From JAHCHG01 sp965214585 (GTDB lineage: Bacteria > Acidobacteriota > Blastocatellia > Pyrinomonadales > Pyrinomonadaceae), in assembly GCA_965214585.1 (NCBI GenBank), contig OZ243957.1:3844001-3908000 (forward strand): DNA of 64,000 nucleotides. Reading direction: 5' to 3'. Below are positions 26,606 through 35,900 of this stretch, piece by piece. The first letter of the stretch is position 1. Each line of letters begins with the position of its first letter. The notes beneath the pieces are model-generated. The model searched no databases. It was not told the origin of the DNA and saw only the letters and a list, made by a program, of their open reading frames with translations. The translations under genes were made by a program, and so were the position numbers.

Positions 26606-27106
26606 ATGAACAATTCACAAATTCCAAACGCCCGAAAAGACGGGCTGGTTGTGCAGGAGATGCCGGATGAAGTTCTGGTATATGATTTGGATACGAATAA
26701 AGCGCATTGTCTTAATGAAAGTGCGGCTTTTGTCTGGAAGTCCTGCGACGGCATCAAGTCCGTCGGGGACATTACAAAAACATACCAAGCCGAGTTCGGG
26801 CAGAATGTGCCGGAAGATATGATCTGGCTGGCGCTCGATCAGCTTGGCGAAAAGAATCTTCTGGAACAGCAGTTAAAAGCTGATTTTCAGGGACAGACGC
26901 GCCGCGAAGTTATCAAAAAAGTAGGTTTGGCGGCGGTTGTCGCGCTTCCGATAGTAGCTTCTCTGACTGCGCCGACGGCGGCGATGGCTGTCGCTTGTTC
27001 GGGTGTTAGAACAAGCTGCACGGGTTGTAACGACGGCACGATTTGTAATCCCGACGGAGTAGGTCCAAACGGAACTTGCACGGGTCAGGTTTGTTCGGTG
27101 TCTTAA
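26606..27106 (+). CDS. PqqD-domain protein with internal Tat-like segment and six-cysteine C-terminal tail
   Basis: This 166-residue protein has three parts. Residues 10-92 are a PqqD-like winged helix, with LVVQEMPDEVLVYDLDTNKA and LNESAAFVWKSCDG, the fold that presents RiPP precursors to modifying enzymes. Residues 98-128 are TRREVIKK followed by a hydrophobic stretch ending in AMA, resembling a twin-arginine signal with a signal-peptidase site. Residues 129-166 are a Gly/Thr/Asn-rich tail with Cys at 131, 138, 141, 147, 158 and 163. A strong GGAGGAG ribosome-binding site precedes the ATG. It lies between an HprK-like kinase and a nucleotidyltransferase, and a rho-independent terminator follows. 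The tail may be an exported, modified or disulfide-bonded peptide carried with its own chaperone domain; this is inference. Confidence 0.85.
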   Translation: MNNSQIPNARKDGLVVQEMPDEVLVYDLDTNKAHCLNESAAFVWKSCDGIKSVGDITKTYQAEFGQNVPEDMIWLALDQLGEKNLLEQQLKADFQGQTRREVIKKVGLAAVVALPIVASLTAPTAAMAVACSGVRTSCTGCNDGTICNPDGVGPNGTCTGQVCSVS

Positions 27107-27152
27107 TTGGTCTGCTATTCTTTTTTTAGAAAAATTATCACGAATAATTTTC

Positions 27153-27184
27153 AAAAGCCGAGATTACGCTCGGCTTTTTTTTTA
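27153..27184 (+). terminator. Rho-independent terminator after the PqqD-tail gene
   Basis: A perfect 10-bp stem (AAAAGCCGAG / CTCGGCTTTT) with a 6-nt loop is followed by an uninterrupted T run to about 27183. It would uncouple the abundant PqqD-tail transcript from the following nucleotidyltransferase gene. Confidence 0.9.
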
Positions 27185-27194
27185 TAAAATTGTT

Positions 27195-28034
27195 TTGGAC
27201 AGAAATTTATCAAAAGAACAAATCCGCTGGTATAAACTTGAAAATAAGGTGTTCGAGCGAAAGATCGAGTTGTTTTTCAAACTTTTCAGAGAAGCGCGGA
27301 TCGAACCGATTTTGATAAAAGGCTGGGCGGCGGCGCGTTTCTACCCGGAAAACCAGCCGCGACCTTACAGCGACATAGATTTGGCAATCGCGCCGGAAAT
27401 GTTCGGGAAGGCTCTGGAAATTCTCGGAAATCGTTTGGAAGTTGATCTGCACGAAGGTTTCAGAAAACTCGATCTGCTGTCGTGGAACGATTTGTATGAG
27501 CGTTCGGAATTGGTAGAAATCGGTGAGAATTATAAAATCCGCGTGCCGTCCCACGAAGATCATCTGCGGATTTTGTGCATACACTGGCTGCTTGACGGCG
27601 GCGCGTTCAGAGATAAGCTCTGGGACGTATTCTATTTGTGTGAAAACCGCCCGAAAGATTTCGACTGGAATTATTTTCTGAATTCAAACGGACAAGTCAG
27701 ACGATTTTGGTTGGAGAGCGTTTTGCTTTTTGTGCAGATGCGGTTCGGGCTGGATTTGCGAAACGCGCCGATTCAAGCCGAAAAACCGCCCGAATGGTTT
27801 GTCAAAGCCGTCGAAAAAGAGTGGAGCAGCAGCACGGTCGGCTTAACCGATTTGAGAAATAGTTCGGTTAATTTCAGAACATTCGGGCAGCAGCTGAAAA
27901 AGAGATTTATAATAAATCCGGTTCAGGCTTTTGTTATGGAAGAAGGAGATTTTCGGAAAGATACGATTTTGCGGATGCGTCTTAGAAACTTCGCTAATCG
28001 TCTGAAACATTCGCTCAAAAAAACTTTCGATTAA
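27195..28034 (+). CDS. Predicted nucleotidyltransferase (NTP_transf_5-like)
   Basis: This 279-residue protein carries KGWAAARFYP and RPYSDIDLAI (residues 42-65), the GxS-like loop and DxD acidic pair (D60, D62) of the nucleotidyltransferase superfamily type found beside HprK-related kinases and PqqD proteins. A later HEDHLRILCIHWLLDGG is also typical of the family. The start is a TTG only 11 bases beyond the upstream terminator, with no clear ribosome-binding site, so expression probably depends on read-through or an overlapping promoter. It likely modifies the PqqD partner or a small molecule; no substrate can be assigned. Confidence 0.75.
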   Translation: MDRNLSKEQIRWYKLENKVFERKIELFFKLFREARIEPILIKGWAAARFYPENQPRPYSDIDLAIAPEMFGKALEILGNRLEVDLHEGFRKLDLLSWNDLYERSELVEIGENYKIRVPSHEDHLRILCIHWLLDGGAFRDKLWDVFYLCENRPKDFDWNYFLNSNGQVRRFWLESVLLFVQMRFGLDLRNAPIQAEKPPEWFVKAVEKEWSSSTVGLTDLRNSSVNFRTFGQQLKKRFIINPVQAFVMEEGDFRKDTILRMRLRNFANRLKHSLKKTFD

Positions 28035-28036
28035 AC

Positions 28037-28804
28037 GTGAACTCAGAAAATACCAAGAAAAAAACACAGACGGGAAAAAAATCAGAGGCATCTTTTTCCG
28101 GCAAATTAAATCTTTCGATTGATACGACATTCGCGGGCGGAAGCGTCGCGCTCTACAAAGATCATCATCTGCTGGATTTTCAGACGGGAGAAGGCACAGG
28201 TTCAAAGTCTGCCGGGATACTTTCGGCAATCGAGGCGATTTTAAGAAAAAACGATTGGGCAAAAAAAGATTTGGATAAACTTTTCGTATCGGGCGGACCG
28301 GGCAGCTATACGGGCATCAGAATCGGTCTGGCGTTTGCGAGAGGATTCTGCAAAAGTCTGAAATGTACTCCGTTTGCGGTGAGTATAACGGAAGCGTTAA
28401 AATATATGGATTTCGGCGAAATGGTCGGGAAAAAATGCGTCTATGGATATATGCCCGCAAAAAACAACGTATTTTCAGCCGGCGCGTCCGATAACGACAA
28501 CTTGTCGAATGGCGCGAATCTCTATAAAAATGATTCGGAAATCTCTGTCGGCAAATACGAATTTAGTGAGTTTTTAAAAGAATTTTCAAAAGCCGACACA
28601 AATATCTGTCTGTATCTGAATCCCGAAATTCTATCCTTTACAAAAACAGCCGTTTCAAACTTTGAAAAAGAAACGGGAGAGAAAATCGGGATAGTTTTTA
28701 ACACGGATTTGAACTTAGCGAAATACATAGGAATTGCCGGATTAGAAATATACGAACAAATAAATCAGCCTGATTTTTCGCATTTAGAGCCGTTATATTT
28801 ATAA
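28037..28804 (+). CDS. tsaB: tRNA threonylcarbamoyladenosine biosynthesis protein TsaB
   Basis: This 255-residue ASKHA-fold protein starts with GTG two bases after the preceding stop. After a polar N-terminal ~22 residues it reads LNLSIDTTFAGGSVALY, then LFVSGGPGSYTGIRIGLAFARGF, the TsaB/YeaZ signature. TsaB partners TsaD and TsaE to form t6A37 on ANN-decoding tRNAs. The N-terminal extension (KKKTQTGKKSEA) is unusual and may mean the real start is later. The rimI-like gene follows 5 bp on, a common pairing. Confidence 0.92.
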   Translation: MNSENTKKKTQTGKKSEASFSGKLNLSIDTTFAGGSVALYKDHHLLDFQTGEGTGSKSAGILSAIEAILRKNDWAKKDLDKLFVSGGPGSYTGIRIGLAFARGFCKSLKCTPFAVSITEALKYMDFGEMVGKKCVYGYMPAKNNVFSAGASDNDNLSNGANLYKNDSEISVGKYEFSEFLKEFSKADTNICLYLNPEILSFTKTAVSNFEKETGEKIGIVFNTDLNLAKYIGIAGLEIYEQINQPDFSHLEPLYL

Positions 28805-28809
28805 AAAAT

Positions 28810-29499
28810 GTGAAATACGAAAGCGTGTCGGAGTCGGGGATTTTTTTCGCGTCTGCCGGATACAAAACGAGTTTCATTCTGGAGGGAAGTGTTTTGTCGA
28901 AAACTTCTGTTGAATTGAAAATTGACGATCTGCGAGACGAATATTTCGAGCAGGTGCTTGAATTGTCGCACGAGTTTAATCTGAGCGTCGGTTCGGAAAA
29001 GAATTTGTATAAAATACTGCAAAATACTGTCTATTATAAAAAAGTCGCGCTTTATCAAAATAACTTCGCCGGATTTCTGATCGCGCGTCTGATAACAACT
29101 AAAAATCCCGCTACTGAGATTCCCGTTAGTATAAATTGTGAAAAAAATTCCGGCGATTCAAATTCGGAAAAAAAATTTCACCCTGAACAAAAAACCATCC
29201 GTGCGGAAAGTTTACGGACGGAAGCCGAAATACACGATATTGCCGTAGAGAAAAAATTGCAAAACCGAAAAATAGGCGGAGAACTCTTAGCAGAATTAAT
29301 TAGGGAAGTATCAAAAGAGAATTGCGGGGAAATCTGGCTGGAAGTGAGAAAATCAAATTTTCAAGCCCGTATTTTTTACCAAAATAAAAAATTTGAAATC
29401 GTCCGCGTCAGAAAAAATTATTATTCCGCGCCGCCGGAAGACGCTTTTGTAATGCGTCTTAGTCTGCAAAAATATCCTGCCGGAAAAGCATCTGAATAA
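28810..29499 (+). CDS. RimI-like GNAT N-acetyltransferase
   Basis: The 229-residue protein contains a GNAT core with IHDIAVEKKLQNRKIGGELL (Q/RxxGxG/A-like acetyl-CoA loop) and EVRKSNFQARIFYQNKKFE, characteristic of RimI-type ribosomal-protein S18 acetyltransferases. It is longer than usual RimI (about 150). There is an N-terminal ~35-residue extension and a polar insertion of about 35 residues before the acetyl-CoA loop. A GTG start 5 bp after tsaB indicates co-transcription. RimI function is supported by adjacency to tsaB, but other GNAT substrates are possible. Confidence 0.8.
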   Translation: MKYESVSESGIFFASAGYKTSFILEGSVLSKTSVELKIDDLRDEYFEQVLELSHEFNLSVGSEKNLYKILQNTVYYKKVALYQNNFAGFLIARLITTKNPATEIPVSINCEKNSGDSNSEKKFHPEQKTIRAESLRTEAEIHDIAVEKKLQNRKIGGELLAELIREVSKENCGEIWLEVRKSNFQARIFYQNKKFEIVRVRKNYYSAPPEDAFVMRLSLQKYPAGKASE

Positions 29500-29560
29500 A
29501 CTTGATTAAATTCACGCCCATAATATAACATAAGTTTATTGCAAGGGTTTTTATAAATTT

Positions 29561-29594
29561 GTGCCTCTCTTGCGAAATTTTTCAAAAGAGGCAC
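29561..29594. terminator. Hairpin between rimI-like and DUF465 genes
   Basis: GTGCCTCT (29561-29568) pairs with AGAGGCAC (29587-29594), with partial pairing inside. There is no T run on the + side, so a role as terminator is uncertain. Confidence 0.4.
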
Positions 29595-29628
29595 TTGGGA
29601 ATTGAAAAAAAGAGGGAGAATAAAAATT

Positions 29629-29865
29629 ATGGAAACAACAGCTGTGGAATCTGTGCGGGAAGAATTACTGAAAAGCGATAAGAATTTTAAAAGTCTCGTG
29701 GAAAAACACGAGGAATACGAACAAAGATTAAGCAAACTTGCCGAATTAACATATCCGAACGAGGATGAAGTTCTCGAAGAAACGACTCTCAAAAAGAAGA
29801 AACTTCTGGTCAAAGACGAAATTTATTCAATTATAAACCAACACTCCAGTTCGGTTTCAAATTAA
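29629..29865 (+). CDS. DUF465 (YdcH-like) small protein
   Basis: From the ATG at 29629, preceded by an AGAGGGAG ribosome-binding site, this is 78 residues. A TTG 27 bases upstream is less likely. The sequence is a charged two-helix hairpin with LVEKHEEYEQRLSKL and LKKKKLLVKDEIY, the DUF465 pattern. No biochemical role is established for the family. It is monocistronic with its own terminator. Confidence 0.85.
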   Translation: METTAVESVREELLKSDKNFKSLVEKHEEYEQRLSKLAELTYPNEDEVLEETTLKKKKLLVKDEIYSIINQHSSSVSN

Positions 29866-29897
29866 AAGGCGGCAAATTCAATAAAAACAATTAATTC

Positions 29898-29936
29898 AAG
29901 GAGCGTCTGTGCATACAGTCGGACGTTCCTTTTTTT
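29898..29936 (+). terminator. Rho-independent terminator after the DUF465 gene
   Basis: AAGGAGCGTCTG (29898-29909) pairs with CGGACGTTCCTT (29920-29931) through two G-U wobbles, with a 10-nt loop and a T run to 29936. Confidence 0.8.
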
Positions 29937-29987
29937 ATTGGAAATTTTCAAAATTGCCGAAAATACGCCCTGATAACAAGCATTTTT

Positions 29988-31172
29988 TTATCTGCACGTT
30001 TCAGTTTGATATACGGACAAGCTGCTGTTTGTCAGCAAAAAATATCTGTTATCAAAAAAGATCGGAGTATCAATCAAAAATTGCTCTGCGCTTAAAATTA
30101 TCTTGTTGATCGTCCGCCCGTCAGCGACATTTAAAAAGACGACTTCCGGCGAGCCGTGCGCGTATAAAATCAGAGTATCGGAGAGCAGCAGCGGAAGATC
30201 GTCTATTCTTCCGCCCAATCTCTTTTTCCATAAAATACGACCTTTATTATGCGAAAGCATATAGACGAAATTATCCAGAGAAGTTACGAGCAAACCCGTT
30301 TCGGTATTCAGGAAACTCGTCGCGCGACCTCCTAATCTTGTTTTCCAAAATTTGTCTGTCAGAGAATTGTCGTAAGCATATATACGCCCGGCAGAATCGG
30401 ATATATATACATTTGCAAACTTGCCGGGAAATATTTTTTCGGGAACTATTTCCAATTCGATCTGCTCGCCCGCATCTCTGATTTGTCCGCTTATATACGG
30501 GATTTCTTCCGCATTTTTTTTATTATTTTTATCAAAAAACATTTTTAACAGAAATTTGTCAGAATAGCCGACGATAAACAGCCTATCTCCGAGCAGGGAA
30601 GCATCCGTAACTTTTATGCCGCTTTCTTTTCGCCAGATTGTTTCTCCCGTAGAAGACTCCAGAATATATATGTATCTGCCGTTCAGCAAAAGCATACGCT
30701 TTTCGTCAAGATGAGAAATACTTGGTTTTGTATTTTCAAACTGATCGCCCGCATTTTTTTCATTTTTTTCAAATGCCTGCTCGATCTTTCTGCTCCAATT
30801 AGTCAATCCTGTCCTGATGCTGATTGAGTAAATTTTTTTTGACGAATTTTTGTAGTTTATAAAAAATATATTTTGATTTGAAATCAGAGGCTTTTCTGAA
30901 AAGTTTCCGCCGATGTCCGATGTCCAGTTTAATTCGAGAGTTTTCAAGTCGAAAGATTTTATTGTGCCGTTATTTTCAAAGATGACTGCTGATTCATTTG
31001 ATTCATTATCAGACGCGAAGGTTGAGAATGCCGGGTTTTCCAGCGAAATCGTCTTGCACAGTCTTAGAGGGGAAACGGTTTTTCCTTGTGAAACGGGCGG
31101 CGTTGTTAAAACGCACGTTAGAATAATCAGCGCAAGTATCAGAGATATTATCTTAGAACTATTTTCCGACAT
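29988..31172 (-). CDS. Exported PQQ-type beta-propeller repeat protein
   Basis: This 394-residue protein opens with a hydrophobic segment (residues 8-28) and cleavage-like PVSQGKT, so it is likely exported or anchored. Repeated blades contain GTIKSFDLKTLELNWTSDIGG, GRYIYILESSTGETIWRKES, GRIYAYDNSLTDKFWKTRLGG and KGRILWKKRLGGRIDDLP, the W-K-x-x-x-G-G closures of PQQ-like/BamB-like propellers. No PQQ ligand residues can be claimed. It may be a BamB-like scaffold or a general propeller. It is transcribed leftwards, divergent from ssb. Confidence 0.8.
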   Translation of the reverse strand: MSENSSKIISLILALIILTCVLTTPPVSQGKTVSPLRLCKTISLENPAFSTFASDNESNESAVIFENNGTIKSFDLKTLELNWTSDIGGNFSEKPLISNQNIFFINYKNSSKKIYSISIRTGLTNWSRKIEQAFEKNEKNAGDQFENTKPSISHLDEKRMLLLNGRYIYILESSTGETIWRKESGIKVTDASLLGDRLFIVGYSDKFLLKMFFDKNNKKNAEEIPYISGQIRDAGEQIELEIVPEKIFPGKFANVYISDSAGRIYAYDNSLTDKFWKTRLGGRATSFLNTETGLLVTSLDNFVYMLSHNKGRILWKKRLGGRIDDLPLLLSDTLILYAHGSPEVVFLNVADGRTINKIILSAEQFLIDTPIFFDNRYFLLTNSSLSVYQTETCR

Positions 31173-31358
31173 CAGTATTTTAATTTTTTCTTTTTCAAAA
31201 GCGTCTTTAAATTCTTTCCAAGCGGCATTACGAAAATTCGGCGTTTAATATATAATAGTAAGACACTTTGCGGCACATATTCCGATGTCCGAAACATCTG
31301 CTGACGTTTGCCGTAATTTACACAATAAAAAAAAACAGTAACTGGAGAAAATCATTAA

Positions 31359-31832
31359 ATGTCTTTTAATAAAATTATAGTCGTGGGAAATCTGGGGCGC
31401 GATCCCGAACTCAGATATACTCCGAACGGAAACGCCGTCTGCAACATATCGGTTGCGACGAACGAGAAAAAAAGGGATAAAGCCGGCGATTTGCAGGACA
31501 TAACCACCTGGTTTCGCATAACTCTGTGGGGCAGACAAGCCGAGAACGCTTCCAAATATCTGACCAAAGGCAGTTCCGTCTATATCGAAGGTCGTCTGCG
31601 CGTCGAAGAATGGACGGACAAGGACGGAAACAATCGCTACACGCTCGAAGTCAACGCCTCGGATATGCAGTTTTTAGGCGGACGCTCTGATGACAGTTCA
31701 TATAATAATGATGATATGGACGATAATTCGGGTTCGGGAAACAGTTTTTCGGATTCTCAGACCTCTTCTTCGTCGTCATCATCAGAAAATCCTTCGGACG
31801 ACACGCTTAACGACGACGACATTCCTTTCTAG
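31359..31832 (+). CDS. ssb: Single-stranded DNA-binding protein
   Basis: The 157-residue protein has the OB-fold start MSFNKIIVVGNLGRDPELRY and TTWFRITLWGRQAENASKYL, then an acidic, Ser/Asp-rich linker and the C-terminal tip DDDIPF that docks repair and replication partners. A TGGAG ribosome-binding site lies about 12 bases upstream of the ATG. It is monocistronic with a convergent terminator before accA. Confidence 0.96.
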   Translation: MSFNKIIVVGNLGRDPELRYTPNGNAVCNISVATNEKKRDKAGDLQDITTWFRITLWGRQAENASKYLTKGSSVYIEGRLRVEEWTDKDGNNRYTLEVNASDMQFLGGRSDDSSYNNDDMDDNSGSGNSFSDSQTSSSSSSSENPSDDTLNDDDIPF

Positions 31833-31912
31833 CTTTACAGAAAATCCCTCTATAAGTATTCGTCTGTAAATTCTGTAAATAATGCAGAAAACGGCAGTAA
31901 AACCCGGCAAAC

Positions 31913-31959
31913 AATAAAAGTAAGGCGCAGAAATAAACTTTTTCCGCCTTACTTTTATT
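31913..31959. terminator. Bidirectional terminator between ssb and accA
   Basis: A perfect 15-bp stem (AATAAAAGTAAGGCG / CGCCTTACTTTTATT) with a 17-nt loop sits between convergent genes; each arm ends AT-rich in its own direction. Confidence 0.85.
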
Positions 31960-32033
31960 TGCAGTATCTTCTTTGCAGCATAATCTTTTTTGCCTGCAAT
32001 AATTTCTTTGCAAAATTTTTTTTTATATACTTT

Positions 32034-32903
32034 TTATATACTAAGCCACTCGCCCATTTTCCTGAACTTTTTGTATCTCGAATCGAGCATCCGCCCGATG
32101 CCCGCTTGTTCTATCTCGTCCAGACTGCTCTCCAGAACATTTTTCAAATCATCGGCAATCAAACGAAATTTTCCGTCAAGAGAGTTCTGCTCCTTCGTCT
32201 TGTCTTTTTCCGAATTATCTATGCGGCTGATTTCCCAATCTTCCGGCTCGGAAATTATGTGATCTATCAAATTAAAATCTTTGAGATTGTCCGCCGTCAG
32301 GCGCAGGCACTCCGCCGCTTGCTCGGATTTTGCCGCATCTTTCCACAAAATTGCGGCGCAGCCTTCGGGCGATATGACCGAATAGACGGCATTCTCCAGC
32401 ATTATTATTTTATCGCCGATGCCGATTGCCAAAGCTCCGCCGGAACCGCCTTCGCCGAGAATCACAACGATTGTCGGAACTCTCAAATTCGACATTTCGC
32501 GCAGATTATAGGCGATTGCCTCCGCCTGCCCGCGCTCTTCGGCATCTATGCCCGGATATGCTCCCGGCGTATCTATAAAAGTTATCAGCGGACGACCGAA
32601 TTTTTCAGACATTTTCATCAAGCGCAGAGCCTTGCGGTAGCCTTCCGGTTTGGGCATACCGAAATTTCTGTAACGCCTCTGATTGGTGTCCCTGCCTTTC
32701 TGCTGCCCGATCACGGACACCTCCCGGTTTCCCAGTCTGGCAAAACCGCAGACAATCGCCGCGTCCTCGCTGAATCTGCGGTCTCCGTGTATCTCCACGA
32801 AATTTTCAAAAATCGAGTTTAACAAATCGTTGGTATATGGGCGCATCGGATTTCGCGCCATCTGCACCCGTTCAAACGCTCTCTTTTTTGCAGTTTTACT
32901 CAT
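32034..32903 (-). CDS. accA: Acetyl-CoA carboxylase carboxyltransferase subunit alpha
   Basis: The 289-residue protein has the crotonase-fold AccA core: IGQQKGRDTNQR, NFGMPKPEGYRKALRLM, ITFIDTPGAYPGIDAEERGQ and GEGGSGGALAIGIGDKI. It transfers carboxybiotin CO2 to acetyl-CoA as alpha2beta2 with AccD. Compared with E. coli AccA (about 319) it lacks roughly the first 50 residues of N-terminal helices and starts near the ARNPMRPYT segment. The AGAGGTGA ribosome-binding site placed just before this ATG supports the short start. It is followed upstream by dnaE in the same direction, as in many genomes. Confidence 0.95.
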   Translation of the reverse strand: MSKTAKKRAFERVQMARNPMRPYTNDLLNSIFENFVEIHGDRRFSEDAAIVCGFARLGNREVSVIGQQKGRDTNQRRYRNFGMPKPEGYRKALRLMKMSEKFGRPLITFIDTPGAYPGIDAEERGQAEAIAYNLREMSNLRVPTIVVILGEGGSGGALAIGIGDKIIMLENAVYSVISPEGCAAILWKDAAKSEQAAECLRLTADNLKDFNLIDHIISEPEDWEISRIDNSEKDKTKEQNSLDGKFRLIADDLKNVLESSLDEIEQAGIGRMLDSRYKKFRKMGEWLSI

Positions 32904-32969
32904 AAAAAATCACCTCTTATATTCCTTTCTTATATTACTTTTGCAATATAACCGCAAAATACATATATC

Positions 32970-35900
32970 TTACAAATGCCATTTTACTTCACAGTTTCTC
33001 TCTCTCAACTGCCTTTCGAGTTCGCTCGTTCCCTGGATACGCATCGGCTGTGCGTGAATTTGCAGAGAAACCTTCTCTTCCAGATTCAGACACAGAAGAA
33101 CTTCGCAGACCCCGTGCCGGCGGCTCAGAAGTCCGAAAATATCTTCCAGATATGAATCATCAGACATCTCGCCCGAAATGTCTATCGAAACTTTTCGCGC
33201 TTTCAGCGGCACGGCATCGGACAGATTTTTGACTTCTTCGATTATCAGAGTGATTTCCTGTCCTTCATTGGATTTAACGCGTCCGCTGGCGATCAGCAGT
33301 TCATCATCTTTTAAGATTGCCGCATATTTAGAATAGGTTTCCGACCAGCCGAGGCATTTTATCCCCGTGGATTGGTCTTCGAGCCGGAAACTGCAAAAAC
33401 GGTTGCCCTTCTTGCTGTGCCTGACCTGAAACGAGGAAACGATTCCCGCCAAAGTGATCTCTTCGCCAACTTGTATATCCGCGTAATCGGCGGCATTTTT
33501 GATGTGCAGATCGGACAGAATGCTCTCGAATTCATCAAGCGGATGAGTTGACAGATAAAAACCGACGGCATCTTTCTCTCTTTTGGACAGTTCCTTTTCA
33601 GACCATTCGTCCGCGTCCGGCATATATTCGGCAAAATCCGCCGCCGTCGCCTCAACCGCGCCGAAAAGCCCGGTCTGTCCGCTTTTTTTATCGTTCCATA
33701 TTTTCTGCCCGTGGGCGAGTGCCTGCCTGACCGAACCGCACAATTTTGCCCGCCACAAATTTAACGTGTGATCGGCGGGTTTTATCGAATCCAAAGCACC
33801 GGCGCAGATCAGGCTCTCCAGACCTCTGCGGTTAAGGCAGCCCTGCTCGACGGCTGCCGTAAAATCGAACAGAGAAGAAAATCTGCCGGCTTTTTTGCGG
33901 GCTTTGATAATCGCCTCGACGCTGCTCGCGCCGAGTCCCTTGATCGCCGTCAGACCGTATCTGACATAATCCGCGCCGGGCGTAAATCCGGCATCGCTCT
34001 CGTTTATATCCGGCGGCAGAAGTTTTAAACCGAGAGCCTTCAGTTCGCTCGAATACTTGTAAATTTTTGCCGAATCCTGCGATTCGTTGGACAAAACGGA
34101 CGCGTAAAAATAAGCCGGATAATGCGCTTTCAGATACGCCGTCTGAAAAGCCAGATAAGCATACGCCACGCTGTGGCTGCGGTTAAATCCGTAATCGGCA
34201 AACTGCGCCATCAATTTGAAAATCTGCGTCGCTTTTTCTTGGTCTATATGTCTTTTGACCGCGCCGCCGATAAATTTCTTTTCGTGCAGAGCCATCTCGC
34301 TGCGCTTCTTTTTGCCCATCGCCCGCCGCATCATATCGGCTTCGCCGAGGCTGTATCCGGCGAGTTTCTGCGCGAGCTGCATAATCTGCTCCTGATAAAC
34401 CAGAACGCCATATGTGTTATCGAGAATCTCCTTCATCTCCGGGATAATATACCTGACCTTTTTATCGCCTCTGTGCCGATCTATAAAATCGTCAACCATT
34501 CCGCCGTCAAGCGGTCCCGGTCTGTATAAAGCGTTAAGCGCGGCTAAATCTTCCAGATTTTTCGGTTTTAAGCGGCGGCAGATGTCCTGCATCCCGGTTG
34601 ATTCAAATTGAAAGATCGCCTCGGTGCGCCCTTCGCCGAACAGTTCCAGAGATTTTTCGTCGTCGAGGGAAACGGCGTTCCAGTCTATTTCGATGCCGGT
34701 CTGCTGTTTAAGCGATTTTAAGCAGTCGCTTATAATCGTTAAGGTGGTTAAAGCGAGAAAGTCCATTTTAAGCATACCGACTTTTTCCAGATCGTTCATC
34801 GTAAACTGACTGGTCAATTCGTCCTTTGCCGAAAGCGCAATCGGGACCAGTTCGTGCAGAGGAACGGGCGAGATCACGACTCCCGCCGCGTGAACCGACG
34901 TATGACGGGCGCAGCCTTCGAGTTTTAGAGCCAGTTCGATCACTTCCTTTGTTTTCGGATCAATCTGCATCGCTTTCTGCAAATCCGCGACCTGCTCGAT
35001 GGCTTCTGAAATGCTTATGTTTCTGCCGCGAACCGGCGGCGGTATCAGTTTGGCGATCTTTTCGACATCGCCGAGAGGGACAGCCAAAGCCCTGCCGACA
35101 TCCTTGATCGCCGCCTTCGATGCCATCGTTCCGAAGGTCACGATCTGGCACACCGAATCGCGCCCGTAAAACTCCGAAACGTGATTGATTACGTCCGCCC
35201 GCCGCCGAACGCAGAAATCTATATCTATATCCGGCATCGAAACTCTCTCCGGGTTTAAGAATCGCTCGAACAGCAGATCGTATTTCAGAGGGTCTATATC
35301 GGTAATTCCCAGAACGTATGCGACCAGCGAACCGGCTGCCGAACCGCGTCCCGGACCAACCGGAATATCCTTTTTGTGCGCGTATAAAATAAAATCCCAG
35401 ACGATCAGAAAATATCCCGGAAAACCCATATCCTTGATAATTTTGATCTCGGTCCGAATTCTCTCCAGATATTGATCTAAGCCGTATTTCAGATCGTTTT
35501 TATCCGCCAGCGGCTGCCACACGCTTTTTCTTTTTTTCTCGAAGCCGTCCATCACGACTTTTTCAAAATACTCTCCAATCGTGCCGCAGCCGGATTCGGA
35601 GGGAATCGGAAAAAGCGGCAGAGCGAGATTGTCCGTCTGCTTGATCTCGACCTGACACATCCGGGCGATTTTCAGAGTGTTCTCCAGAGATTCCGGGTAT
35701 TTTTCGCCGAATAAATCCCACATCTCCTCCGCCGTACGCAGATGAAATTTGCGGCTCGGAAAGACGGTTCGGGTGTTGTCGTAAATCGTCTTGCTCTCGC
35801 CGATTGACAGCAGAACTTCGTGCGCCTTCGCGTCTTCTTGGGACAGATAATGGGCATCATTTGTCGCCACGATTTCCAGTTCGTTGGATTTTGCAAAATT

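Noticed and set aside
31959..32822. 287-codon open frame antisense to accA
   Set aside because: The accA frame has clear conserved motifs; this frame shows none and is a codon-bias shadow.
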